A stretch of 64,000 bases of DNA from Runella defluvii (GTDB lineage: Bacteria; Bacteroidota; Bacteroidia; Cytophagales; Spirosomataceae), in assembly GCF_014195535.1 (NCBI RefSeq), contig NZ_JACIBY010000013.1, positions 144,705 to 208,704 on the forward strand, read 5' to 3'. Below are positions 1 through 8,800 of this stretch, piece by piece (position 1 is the stretch's first letter; each line of letters opens with the position of its first letter). The notes below the pieces were generated by a model. The model was not told the origin of the DNA and searched no databases. It worked only from the letters and a program-made list of their open reading frames with translations. Position numbers and translations under genes: made by a program.

Positions 1-1
1 C

Positions 2-517
2 AATCGGAAGGACGTTTTTATGCCTATTGGGCCAAAAATCAAGCAGTTGAACCACGAACTTGCCTACCAAGACGGCAAAGAAAACCAGTTGGCACGTTGG
101 CAAAAAGTGGGGTATCTAAAAGCCAAAGCAGAAGATATTGCTAAAATTGTGCCTTTGGTGGGCATGAACGAGGCGAAGGCGTCACTCAATGACCGTGCGC
201 GGTCGTATTTGGATGTCAACTGTGGGCATTGTCACCACGCCAATGGCCCCGCTTCTACGTCGGGTTTGTACCTGAATTACGAAGAAAAAGACCCGTTTCA
301 TTGGGGGGTGTTGAAATCGCCAGTGGCAGCGGGGATGGGGGCAGGGCCTTACCGATTTGACATAAACCCAGGCAAAGGAAAAGAATCCATTCTTACCTAC
401 CGCATGAATTCGGTGCACCCGGGCGTAATGATGCCCGAAATTGGCCGAGTGAGCATCCACAAAGAAGGCGTAGCGCTGATTACGCAGTGGATTGATGGGT
501 TGGAGAAGAGGAAATAG
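2..517 (+). CDS. C-terminal part of a c-type cytochrome of the SO2930/HNE_0200 kind (5' end outside window)
   Basis: The reading frame is open to the left edge, and the residues before the first in-window ATG (NRKDVF, then MPIGPK) read like protein, so the gene starts upstream. The visible part holds one haem-binding CxxCH motif (NCGHCHH, near residue 70 of the visible portion) and ends in a cytochrome-like helix (ALITQWIDGL). The IGPK..LN stretch and the CGHCH..NGPA block recall the conserved family modelled as TIGR03806, periplasmic haem proteins often found near PQQ-dependent sugar dehydrogenases. I infer electron transfer in the periplasm. Any partner genes lie outside the window; the next gene is convergent. 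Confidence 0.7.
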   Translation, partial: NRKDVFMPIGPKIKQLNHELAYQDGKENQLARWQKVGYLKAKAEDIAKIVPLVGMNEAKASLNDRARSYLDVNCGHCHHANGPASTSGLYLNYEEKDPFHWGVLKSPVAAGMGAGPYRFDINPGKGKESILTYRMNSVHPGVMMPEIGRVSIHKEGVALITQWIDGLEKRK

Positions 518-542
518 GAGGTGATATAAAATAGTGCCTATT

Positions 543-1406
543 TCAAGAGGGAGATGTTATTTTTATATCAAATAGAGGTTTTTGGCGTATTTTGTTGACT
601 AAGTCGAAGTTTATAGGGTCAGGTTCAAAGAAGTCTTTTGCGGGAACCGTTTCAATTGTAGTAGTTTGGATAAGGTCTAACGTTTTGAGTCTTTCAATTA
701 ACTCGTGATATGACAGTAGAAACTTACTGTAAGAATTGATATTCGAGTTAAAGGGAATACGATCAAGGTCAGAGCCTCTTTCTGTTCTCACGTAATCATT
801 TAAAAAAGGCTCTTCTTGTTCTGGAAGGTTTTTAAACTTGTCTTGAATTTGATGAAGTGTTGGGTGATACAACTCAAAAAAGCGACCCAGGACAATCTTA
901 GATTCATTTAAAAAGAATGCTTTATGTTGACTTGTTAAGTTAAAAGTGGTTGTCGAATCAATTAAAAGCACTACGCTGCCAAGTTTATCAATTACCTTAT
1001 TTAAAAATACTTGCCCGTCTGTGTAAAGAAAGATGTCAAGTACATTTGGAATGGTGGTTTTATCAGCAGGATTATGAAGGTCTTTGAAAGAAGCAGGGTA
1101 CTCAATATCCAAATTCTGATAATGCCTTTCTAGAGCTTTTAATAACAAATCAAGATCTGTGGCACTTTTGGAATGATTATTTGAGGAATGTTGGTCTTGA
1201 AAGGTACGATAAACAAGGACAAAGGTTATGAGTCCAATAACAGGGGAGAATAGTCCACCAAACGTATCTCCAAGAGGACCTGAAACAGCAACTGTATCTT
1301 TGAGGTTGCCATAGTGTAATATCAGAGACCCAAGAAAAACGACGGCACAAATAGCAGTAAGTACAACATTAATGACTAATCTAGGATCTTTCAGGAGATT
1401 TTTCAT
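543..1406 (-). CDS. Membrane-anchored protein with AbiC-like (putAbiC) architecture
   Basis: The 287-residue protein has two N-terminal membrane segments (about residues 12-30 and 48-67) separated by a loop with GPLGDTFGGLFSP, then a long soluble, mostly helical region. That loop resembles the GDFFGG..NP segment of proteins annotated as putative phage abortive infection proteins (PF16872-like). I see no enzymatic motif. The gene starts 4 bases after the YoeB-type toxin stop on the same strand, so the two are probably co-transcribed with the antitoxin. The DNA is visibly AT-richer than the neighbouring uvrA, which fits acquisition by transfer. The family assignment rests on topology and one motif, so an unrelated two-TM protein remains possible. 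No defence activity is demonstrated by the sequence. Confidence 0.55.
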   Translation of the reverse strand: MKNLLKDPRLVINVVLTAICAVVFLGSLILHYGNLKDTVAVSGPLGDTFGGLFSPVIGLITFVLVYRTFQDQHSSNNHSKSATDLDLLLKALERHYQNLDIEYPASFKDLHNPADKTTIPNVLDIFLYTDGQVFLNKVIDKLGSVVLLIDSTTTFNLTSQHKAFFLNESKIVLGRFFELYHPTLHQIQDKFKNLPEQEEPFLNDYVRTERGSDLDRIPFNSNINSYSKFLLSYHELIERLKTLDLIQTTTIETVPAKDFFEPDPINFDLVNKIRQKPLFDIKITSPS

Positions 1407-1410
1407 ACCT

Positions 1411-1680
1411 TCATTTGTCGCTGTAATGTCCTTTAACGGAGATAATTAAAATAAGCTCATCAGATTCCACTCTATATACCAAACGGTGCTCATCAGTTAT
1501 TCTGCGAGACCAATATCCTTTCAAATCCCCCTTCAAAGGCTCCGGTTTTCCAATGCCTTCGAAGGGATGTCTGCGAATATCTTTTAAAAGCTCATAAATG
1601 CGCTTGAAAACATTGCGATTGTAAATTCCCCAATCTGCAAAATCATCAAAGGCATCAGCATCAAAAACCAACTTTCTCAT
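1411..1680 (-). CDS. yoeB: YoeB/Txe-family toxin (ribosome-dependent mRNA endonuclease)
   Basis: The 89-residue protein has the YoeB signature almost intact: RHPFEGIGKPEPLKG, then YWSRRITDEHRLVY (about residues 52-65), ending in GHYSDK. In YoeB the equivalent Glu, Arg, His and C-terminal Tyr form the RNase site, and all have counterparts here (E in PFEG, R in HRLVYR, H and Y in GHY). YoeB toxins cleave mRNA in the ribosomal A site and are neutralised by a YefM/Axe-type antitoxin. The ATG overlaps the antitoxin's last codons by 4 bases, a standard TA arrangement with the antitoxin first. An AbiC-like gene follows directly. Confidence 0.9.
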   Translation of the reverse strand: MRKLVFDADAFDDFADWGIYNRNVFKRIYELLKDIRRHPFEGIGKPEPLKGDLKGYWSRRITDEHRLVYRVESDELILIISVKGHYSDK

Positions 1681-1937
1681 TTTTGTAATAGTCGCTTAGC
1701 CATGTCATCTAGCTCATCCTCTGAAACTTCTACGACCTGAGTCCTTGATTCTACATTGGCAGCGGCCTTTTTTAATCGTGTCCAATAAGCATCTGCGCTT
1801 TCAGGTTCATTAAGCCCAAAATCGTGCGAGGCGGTAACCGTAATTTGTAATTCCTGTTGATTTTTAAACAGCGTTTTGATTACCTCAATAAATTCGGTAT
1901 TCAGTTCGTCGCGGCGTAACACAAAGGTTGATTCCAT
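1677..1937 (-). CDS. Antitoxin of the YoeB-type toxin
   Basis: This small protein (86 residues from the ATG at 1937; a TTG at 1958 would add seven) directly precedes and overlaps the YoeB-type toxin by 4 bases, so I call it the cognate antitoxin. It starts MESTFVLRRDELN and has an acidic C-terminal tail (SEDELDDMAKRLLQ), as expected for a toxin-wrapping region. It does not show an obvious YefM N-terminal sequence. It looks more like the short uncharacterised antitoxins of Bacteroidota TA modules, so the DNA-binding fold is uncertain. It probably autoregulates the operon. Confidence 0.8.
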   Translation of the reverse strand: MESTFVLRRDELNTEFIEVIKTLFKNQQELQITVTASHDFGLNEPESADAYWTRLKKAAANVESRTQVVEVSEDELDDMAKRLLQK

Positions 1938-1967
1938 AACTTTATTGGTTTTCTTCAAAATTACAAA

Positions 1968-4820
1968 TTACTCCAACTCCATCTTCAAAAACTTCCCAGT
2001 AAAGCTTTCCTTTACCTTCGCTACTTGTTCTGGTGTGCCTTCGCCGATGATGCGCCCGCCGCCGTTTCCACCTTCGGGGCCAAGGTCGATGACGTGGTCT
2101 GATACCTTGATGACATCCAAGTTGTGCTCAATAATCAGTACCGTGTTTCCCTTGTCGGCGAGTTTGTCTAAGACATGAAGCAAATGTTTAATGTCCTGAA
2201 AATGAAGCCCCGTCGTAGGTTCGTCCAAAATATAGAGCGTTTTGCCTGTGTCTTTTTTAGAAAGTTCTTCGGCCAATTTTACCCGCTGTGCTTCCCCTCC
2301 CGACAAGGTAGTGGCGTGTTGGCCAAGGGTAATGTATCCTAAGCCCACGTCGTTGAGGGTCTGAACTTTACGGTGGATTTTGGGAATACTTTCAAAAAAC
2401 TCCAGCGCTTGTTCCACCGTCATGTCGAGGACATCGGCCACGGATTTTCCCTTGTAGCGTACTTCTAACGTTTCACGGTTAAAACGCTTGCCTTTGCAGG
2501 TGTCACAATCAACGTAAACGTCGGGCAAAAACTCCATTTCGATTTTTTTCATTCCCGCGCCTTCGCAATCCTCACAACGGCCGCCTTTTACGTTGAAGGA
2601 AAAACGTCCAGGTTTGTAACCACGAATTTTGGCTTCGGGAAGTTCGGCAAACAACGTACGGATTTCCGAAAATAAGTTGGTGTAGGTAGCAGGATTGGAG
2701 CGAGGCGTGCGGCCAATCGGTGACTGGTCCACCTCAATTACTTTGTCGATATGCTCTAGTCCCTCGATGTTTTTAAACGGTAACGGTTCGCGTTTTGAAT
2801 TGTAAAAATGGCGGTTGAGAATCGGGAACAACGTCTCGTGAATGAGGGAAGATTTCCCGCTGCCGCTCACGCCCGTTACGCTCACCATTTTGCCAAGCGG
2901 AAGTTTGAGCGTTACGTTTTTGAGGTTATGCCCCGTTGCACCTTTCAACACAATGGCATTACCGTTTCCTGCGCGGCGTTTTTTAGGAATTTCGATGGCG
3001 CGGCGTCCACTCAAAAAGTCGGAAGTGAGAGAGCCGTTCTCAAGAAACTCAGCGGGAGTTCCGTGGCCTACCACTTGTCCGCCGTGGCGTCCCGCGCCAG
3101 GGCCGATGTCGAGGATATAATCGGATTCGAGCATCATGTCTTTGTCGTGTTCGACGACGAGGACAGTGTTGCCCAAATCCCGTAGTTTTTTCAATGAATC
3201 AATCAGACGAACGTTGTCGCGTTGGTGCAATCCGATACTGGGTTCATCCATGATGTAAAGCACGCCCGTAAGCTGCGTCCCGATTTGCGTAGCCAGACGA
3301 ATACGTTGCGCTTCCCCGCCCGAAAGGGTTTTCAGAGGACGGTTGAGCGTTAAATAATCCAAGCCAACGTCCAATAAAAAACCAACTCGCTTGCGAATTT
3401 CCTTGAGCACTTCACGGCCAATCAACCGCTGACGTTCGGTGATACGCTCTTCCAGTCCGTCGTTGATCCAGCGGCTCAATTCACTAATATCAGCTTCGGC
3501 TAATTCGGCAATGTTTTTATCCCCAATTTTAAACCAAAGCGCTTCTTTTTTCAAACGAGCTCCCTTGCAATCGGGGCAGGTATTGATGTGCATAAAATCC
3601 TTGAGCCATTCCTGAATTTTCTCCGTTCCGTTTTCTTGCTGACGGCGCAAAAACGGAATGATGCCCTCGTATTTGGTGTTCCACTCGGTGCCTTCGTACT
3701 TTTTGGAAGGCACGGGCACAGGCTCGTCGGTGCCGTTGAGCATAATGTCAATGGCCTCAGCGGGAAACTTCTCAATCGGGGTATTGAGGTTTACTTTGTA
3801 AGGTTTGAGTAATACTTCAAGTTGTTTGAAAATCCACAAATCGCGGTACTCGCCGATGGGAGCAATAGCGCCTTTGCTGAGACTGAGGGTTTTATCGGGC
3901 AAAATACTTTCTTCCGTAATTTCCTCAATCACTCCTAGACCTTGGCACGTAGGGCACCAGCCGTAAGGGGAGTTGAAGGAAAAACTGTTGGGAGCAGGGT
4001 CGTCGTAACTGATTCCCGACTCAGGATCCATGAGGTTTTGGGAGAAATAATGCACTTGGTTTTTCGCGTCCAAAAGCATCATTACCCCTTTTCCTTGTTT
4101 GAGGGTGGTTCCGACCGATTGACTCAATCGAAAACGATCATCCGTTTTTGGAATCAACCTATCAATAACAATTTCGATGTCGTGGATTTTGTAACGGTCG
4201 AGCTGCATTTTGGGCGTAATGTCCTGCACTTCACCGTCCACCCGCACTTTGGTGTAGCCTAGTTTGGCAATTTGAACAAACAATTCGCGGTAGTGCCCTT
4301 TCCGTCCTTTGACGACAGGGGCGAGTAGGATAGACTTTTGATTCTCAAACTGACCGAGAATTTGGTCAATGATTTGGTCTTGCGACTGCTTAATCATGGG
4401 TCGCCCCGTGGCGTAGCTGTAAGCATCGCCTGCACGGGCGTACAAAAGGCGCAAAAAGTCGTAGATTTCGGTTACCGTCCCGACCGTAGAGCGGGGGTTG
4501 CGCGAGGTGGTTTTTTGTTCAATGCTAATGACGGGACTGAGTCCTTCGATTTTGTCCACGTCGGGGCGCTCCATGTCGCCCAAAAAACCACGGGCATAGG
4601 CCGAAAAGCTCTCCATGTAGCGGCGTTGGCCTTCGGCGTAAATGGTATCAAACGCAAGGGACGATTTTCCACTGCCGCTGATACCCGTCACTACCACGAG
4701 TTTATTTCGCGGAATGGTAACGTCGATATTTTTTAAATTGTGTTCTCTGGCTCCCATAACCTCAATGCGGTCGTGGCCTGTGAGTTCGATGTCTGTTAAA
4801 ATAGGCTGATTGTTCTCCAT
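1968..4820 (-). CDS. uvrA: UvrABC excinuclease subunit A
   Basis: UvrA recognises bulky DNA damage and loads UvrB in nucleotide excision repair. The 950-residue protein has two ABC ATPase halves: Walker A GISGSGKSS near residue 46 and GVSGSGKSS near 647, with signatures LSGGEAQRIRLA and LSGGEAQRVKLA. Zinc-binding cysteine pairs are present (CPTCQG, CPDCKG, CEDCEG, CDTCKG). The length is normal. I chose the ATG at 4820 rather than a TTG five codons upstream because family proteins begin near this point. An 11-bp inverted repeat occupies the 40 bases just upstream. The gene sits between two AT-rich accessory groups on the same strand. Confidence 0.98.
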   Translation of the reverse strand: MENNQPILTDIELTGHDRIEVMGAREHNLKNIDVTIPRNKLVVVTGISGSGKSSLAFDTIYAEGQRRYMESFSAYARGFLGDMERPDVDKIEGLSPVISIEQKTTSRNPRSTVGTVTEIYDFLRLLYARAGDAYSYATGRPMIKQSQDQIIDQILGQFENQKSILLAPVVKGRKGHYRELFVQIAKLGYTKVRVDGEVQDITPKMQLDRYKIHDIEIVIDRLIPKTDDRFRLSQSVGTTLKQGKGVMMLLDAKNQVHYFSQNLMDPESGISYDDPAPNSFSFNSPYGWCPTCQGLGVIEEITEESILPDKTLSLSKGAIAPIGEYRDLWIFKQLEVLLKPYKVNLNTPIEKFPAEAIDIMLNGTDEPVPVPSKKYEGTEWNTKYEGIIPFLRRQQENGTEKIQEWLKDFMHINTCPDCKGARLKKEALWFKIGDKNIAELAEADISELSRWINDGLEERITERQRLIGREVLKEIRKRVGFLLDVGLDYLTLNRPLKTLSGGEAQRIRLATQIGTQLTGVLYIMDEPSIGLHQRDNVRLIDSLKKLRDLGNTVLVVEHDKDMMLESDYILDIGPGAGRHGGQVVGHGTPAEFLENGSLTSDFLSGRRAIEIPKKRRAGNGNAIVLKGATGHNLKNVTLKLPLGKMVSVTGVSGSGKSSLIHETLFPILNRHFYNSKREPLPFKNIEGLEHIDKVIEVDQSPIGRTPRSNPATYTNLFSEIRTLFAELPEAKIRGYKPGRFSFNVKGGRCEDCEGAGMKKIEMEFLPDVYVDCDTCKGKRFNRETLEVRYKGKSVADVLDMTVEQALEFFESIPKIHRKVQTLNDVGLGYITLGQHATTLSGGEAQRVKLAEELSKKDTGKTLYILDEPTTGLHFQDIKHLLHVLDKLADKGNTVLIIEHNLDVIKVSDHVIDLGPEGGNGGGRIIGEGTPEQVAKVKESFTGKFLKMELE

Positions 4821-4860
4821 GAATTGGTAACGCAAAACGAAACCGTAAAGTTACCAATTC
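4821..4860. promoter_or_regulatory. Inverted repeat in the uvrA leader
   Basis: Arms GAATTGGTAAC (4821-4831) and GTTACCAATTC (4850-4860) are perfect 11-bp complements around an 18-base spacer. The element fills exactly the gap between the stop codon of the upstream small gene and the uvrA ATG. It could be an operator for a dimeric repressor or an mRNA hairpin next to the start codon. It has no following T-run on the minus strand, so it is unlikely to be a terminator. Confidence 0.45.
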
Positions 4861-5255
4861 TATTGGGAGGGCGTATTAGGGAGCAGCTCTGTTTCGAGCG
4901 AAGATTGAAATTTTTTGTGCAAACGCCACCCAGGAATAGTGTTTAAGTACTCTTCATAAGAGACTCCTTCAGGAACTTCTATGATCGAATCAAAACCGCT
5001 AAATTGGAATTGTGCTTCATAGAGATCTTGAAATTTATCTAGTAGATTGATGAGGCGAACTTTTATTTGTTTTGGCAGTTTCCTGTTTTTTAATTTATGT
5101 TTGATATCATCCATCATACTAGTAAGTATCTCTTTATTGAGAGCCATATCTTCTTCACCGTAACTTTCCTGATATGAGATACGCAAAGACTCCATAATAT
5201 CATGAAATAGCAAGTCAGGCTTTTCTTCCTTTGGTTTATGAGTAAGTATAGCCAT
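4860..5255 (-). CDS. Small unknown protein, candidate partner/immunity of the ADP-ribosyltransferase
   Basis: I do not recognise this 131-residue protein. It is soluble, charged and apparently helical, with no signal peptide, membrane segment or enzymatic motif; it is not an ADP-ribosylglycohydrolase or macrodomain by eye. The ATG at 5255 lies 2 bases after the stop of the ADP-ribosyltransferase-like gene (a TTG at 5261 would overlap that stop), so the two are almost certainly one transcript. By analogy with toxin-immunity and toxin-antitoxin pairs I infer it may neutralise or assist the upstream protein. The DNA is AT-rich like its partner. The uvrA gene follows after 39 bases. Confidence 0.6.
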   Translation of the reverse strand: MAILTHKPKEEKPDLLFHDIMESLRISYQESYGEEDMALNKEILTSMMDDIKHKLKNRKLPKQIKVRLINLLDKFQDLYEAQFQFSGFDSIIEVPEGVSYEEYLNTIPGWRLHKKFQSSLETELLPNTPSQ

Positions 5256-5257
5256 AA

Positions 5258-5803
5258 TCAAATTTCGTAAAGTACCACATTTAACAAATTACCGTGCTCG
5301 TCTTGCAAAATATCAACAACCTCAAAATTAGTATTACACCGAAATAATACTTCTCGCTCATTTTGAGAGTCATTTATCCCAAAGTTAGCAATATGCTCAA
5401 TCTTTTTACCCGTTTTACTGTAAATTTTTATGGATGTCTTTCCAAACATGTAAGCCGTTTCTTTGCTTCGACTTGAGGAGTAGAATTGACTTTTGGTTAT
5501 AATCTCATCTTCTTCAAATGCTCTAATGTATATTTCTGCTTGCTTTTGAGATAAATCTTCACCTCGATAAACAACTCCTTCATAGTCGGGTAGTTTTGAC
5601 AAACATTCATTAAGAAGTTGGGCGAAAAGTGGTAAATTCTGACCTTGATTTAATCGCAGTTGTTCATTTACATCTTCGTATCCAGTTACAGAATATTTAT
5701 AGATAATTGCCTTCTCAAAATTTGTGAGTAAAGGCTCTTGCCTATCTTTTACTAACTGAATTTCTTGCTGTAAATAAGCTATAGCGTATTCTTCTACTGT
5801 CAT
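5258..5803 (-). CDS. Stand-alone ADP-ribosyltransferase-fold protein (R-S-E class)
   Basis: The 181-residue protein is essentially one ART domain. The three hallmarks of arginine/C3-type mono-ADP-ribosyltransferases appear in order: VVYRG with Arg80, an FYSSS strand (107-111) in place of the STS motif, and an EREVLF stretch with Glu149-x-Glu151. The N-terminal LTNFEKAIIYKYSVTGYEDVN block matches the helical lead-in of ADP-ribosyltransferase exoenzyme domains (PF03496 type). An E-x-E pair usually goes with arginine as acceptor. There is no signal peptide or secretion leader, so it should act in the producing cell unless delivered in some other way. It is followed 2 bases later by a small unknown gene. 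Base composition is AT-rich: one sampled 60-base line has 20 G+C, against 29 in a uvrA line. Confidence 0.72.
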   Translation of the reverse strand: MTVEEYAIAYLQQEIQLVKDRQEPLLTNFEKAIIYKYSVTGYEDVNEQLRLNQGQNLPLFAQLLNECLSKLPDYEGVVYRGEDLSQKQAEIYIRAFEEDEIITKSQFYSSSRSKETAYMFGKTSIKIYSKTGKKIEHIANFGINDSQNEREVLFRCNTNFEVVDILQDEHGNLLNVVLYEI

Positions 5804-5882
5804 ATTTTAACGATAATTGTCCAAAAACCCCATTGACAGACCCTAATTGGAGCCATCAACGAGGCTTTTGAAGATGCTTCCT

Positions 5883-8800
5883 CTACTTCACCTCTTTCAC
5901 CAATTCTTCTACGGCACGTTCTAGCTGTTGGTCTTTGCCTTTGCCTACTACGTCGTACTCGTTAGAAACCTTGATGTTGGGTTCGGTTTGGGCGTTTTCT
6001 AGGTAGGTGCCCGCCATGCTTTTCACTCCCACAGGCGGTACGCCCCAGCGGATGCTTGGGTCTTGTAAGGTTTCCCAACCTGCAAATGTACAAGTTCCTG
6101 GTACGGGCATCCCGACGAGCTTATTGAGCGAAGCCGCTTGTGTCATGTGGGCATAACAGTGGCCGTCGGAATAGTTGGCTTCGTTGGCCAACGAAATGCT
6201 CGCTTTGCTCCAACGATAGCTTGGCTCCGAATAAATAACCCGTTTGTCGGTGGAGTTGTACATGTAGGTTTTACCCGAAAAGAAAGTGGCCAAATCAGAT
6301 ACCAAGTCGCCACCGCCGTTGTTGCGGGTATCGACCACAATGCCTTTTTTGAGGGCATATTTACCCATTACTTCGTCGTACGTAACGCGGAAAGGCCCAT
6401 CGGCCATGCCAGGAATGTGAATATAGCCCAGTGTTCCGTTGCTCTGTTTTTCTACTTCGTCTTGGTTGCGGCGTACCCAGCGTTTGTACAACAATTGGCT
6501 TTCTTCGCCCACCGAAATAGGTTTTACCACTACTTCACGACGTGCTGTGCCTTCAAGCAAGGTCAATAAAACATTTTTGCCCGACTTACGATTCAAAAAC
6601 TGCGCGTAGTCACGGTCAGGAGTAAGGGTTTCGCCGTCGATGGCTTCGATGATGGTTCCTGCTTTGATGTTTAAGCCTGCTTTGTCGAGCGGGCCATCTT
6701 TTATCACTTCTTCTACGCGCATTCCTGTTCCTGTAAAGCTTTGGTCGTAAAAAACACCCAAAGCAGCTGTAGCGTCGGCCCCCGCAGTTCCTCCTCCAAA
6801 ATACGAAGCACCTGAGTGTGAGACGTTAAGTTCGCCTAATAACTCTGAAAGTAATTCTGAGAACTCATAGTTATTTCCGATATGAGGAAGGTGTTTTTCG
6901 TAATCAGGTTTGTAGCTATCCCAATCCACACCGTGGAAAGTAGCTGTGTAAAAGGTCGTTTTGGTACGGCGCCATACGTGCTCAAACATAAACGCCCGTT
7001 CGGCCGCCACGTCGAGGTTCATTTCGCCGCTGATGCCAATGCTTTCTTGTTTGCCAGAAGTAGGGTCAATTTTCGAAATTCGCCCGTCGGAGTTCAAGAA
7101 AATAGATTTCTGTTCTTTGTCCCACACCATGCTGCCACCGCCGTTGGCATTGAGTGCCACAAGCTGTTTGGTTTCGCGGGTGCGTAGGTTGGTGCTCCAC
7201 AGGTTATAGCCTTTTTCAAAGCGCGAAAGATAATAAAGCATATCGCCATCTTTGTTGATAAGGGCATCCGATAAGTTGGATGAATGAATGGTCAAACGGG
7301 CTTTGCGCAATTCCAACCCGTCGAGTTCAATCACCACCGTCGAATCTTTTTTGGCATCTTTCTTTTTGGTGGTATCAGCTTTCGCCGCTTTTTCTTCTAC
7401 TTCTTTGGCCAAAGCGGCTTCTTCTTTGCTCAATTTGAACTTATCAAAAGCGGCTTGGGTGAAAAACATCGCATAAACGTCTGATTGAGAATTGCCTCCC
7501 TGAGAAAGGCTTTTCAAACCTTCGCGGTTGCTAAACCACAACATGGTTTTTCCGCCTTGCACCCACTTGGGACTTTCGTCTTCAAAGCCACTTTGAGTAA
7601 GGTTGGTGATTTTACCTTTGCCGTCGGTAGAAATAAGACCCACTTCGCCTTCGCGGAGATTGGGGATTTTATAATCAAACAAAAACCACTTTCCGTCGGG
7701 GCTCCATTGAAAATACTGGTCGTGGTCGCCCCACGAAAACAAGTCTTGGTTAGTCAGAATGGTACGGGTTTGTTTGGTAGCCAATGTAAGGATTTTGAGC
7801 GTCGCGCGGTCTTCCACAAAGGCGATTTCTTTGCCGTCGGGAGAATACTTTGGCAGGTAGTTTTCTTTCTCATTGGCAATGAGTTCGCTTTCTTTTAACA
7901 AAGTAGAGGCATAGAAGTACGGTTCTTCTTTGCGACTAATGCGCGTCTCGAAGATTTTCCAACGGTTGCCCCGTTCCGACGAATACACCAAGGCTTTTCC
8001 ATCGGGTGAAAAACTTACGCTCCGCTCTTGGCCTGCGCTGTTGGTGATGCGTTTGGTGATACCGCCTTCCACTGAACTGACAAACACTTCGCCGCGAAAA
8101 ATGTACGCTACTTCTTTTCCATTGGGTGAAACGGCCATGCTGCTTACGCCACCGTTGACCGAAAGTACGCGGTCGTTGTTGGCGCGGGTATCTGCCGCGA
8201 TGCTGATGTTGACTTTCTTTGGATTTCCTCCCTCGGCGGGGTTAAGGGTGAAAATTTCGCCATTAAATCCAAAACAAAGTACTCCGTCGTTGGCGCGGCT
8301 CAGAAAACGAACAGGGTGTTTTTTGAACGAAGTAATGGCTTGCGACTGAGCCGTATTGTCCAAAGACAGTTTGTGAATATTGAACGAACCATTGGCTTCG
8401 CTTAGGTAAAAGAGCGTTTTGTCATCGCTCCAAACGGCGTTGCGGTCTTCGCCCGCGAAATTGGTGAGCTTGGTATGTTTCTGGGTTTTGGTGTCATAGA
8501 CCCAAAGGTCTCTTGCGATGGCAGAAGTATGGTGCTTACGCCAAGCATTTTCGCCTCCTTTGCGGTCGTGATAGACAAACTTGCTGCCGTCGCGGTTGTA
8601 CTTGACGTCTTCGGCAGGAGTGGTCAAGAGTTGTTTGACGCGACCTCCGTTGATTGAAACACTGTACAATTCGGTCATGTAACCTGCGGGATACTGACGG
8701 TTGGTGGCCAAATCTTGCCGAGCACTTCCGAAAACAACGCTTTGGTTGTCGGTGCTAAAATCATAAGGAAGTTCATTGGCCGAATGGAACGTAATGCGCT

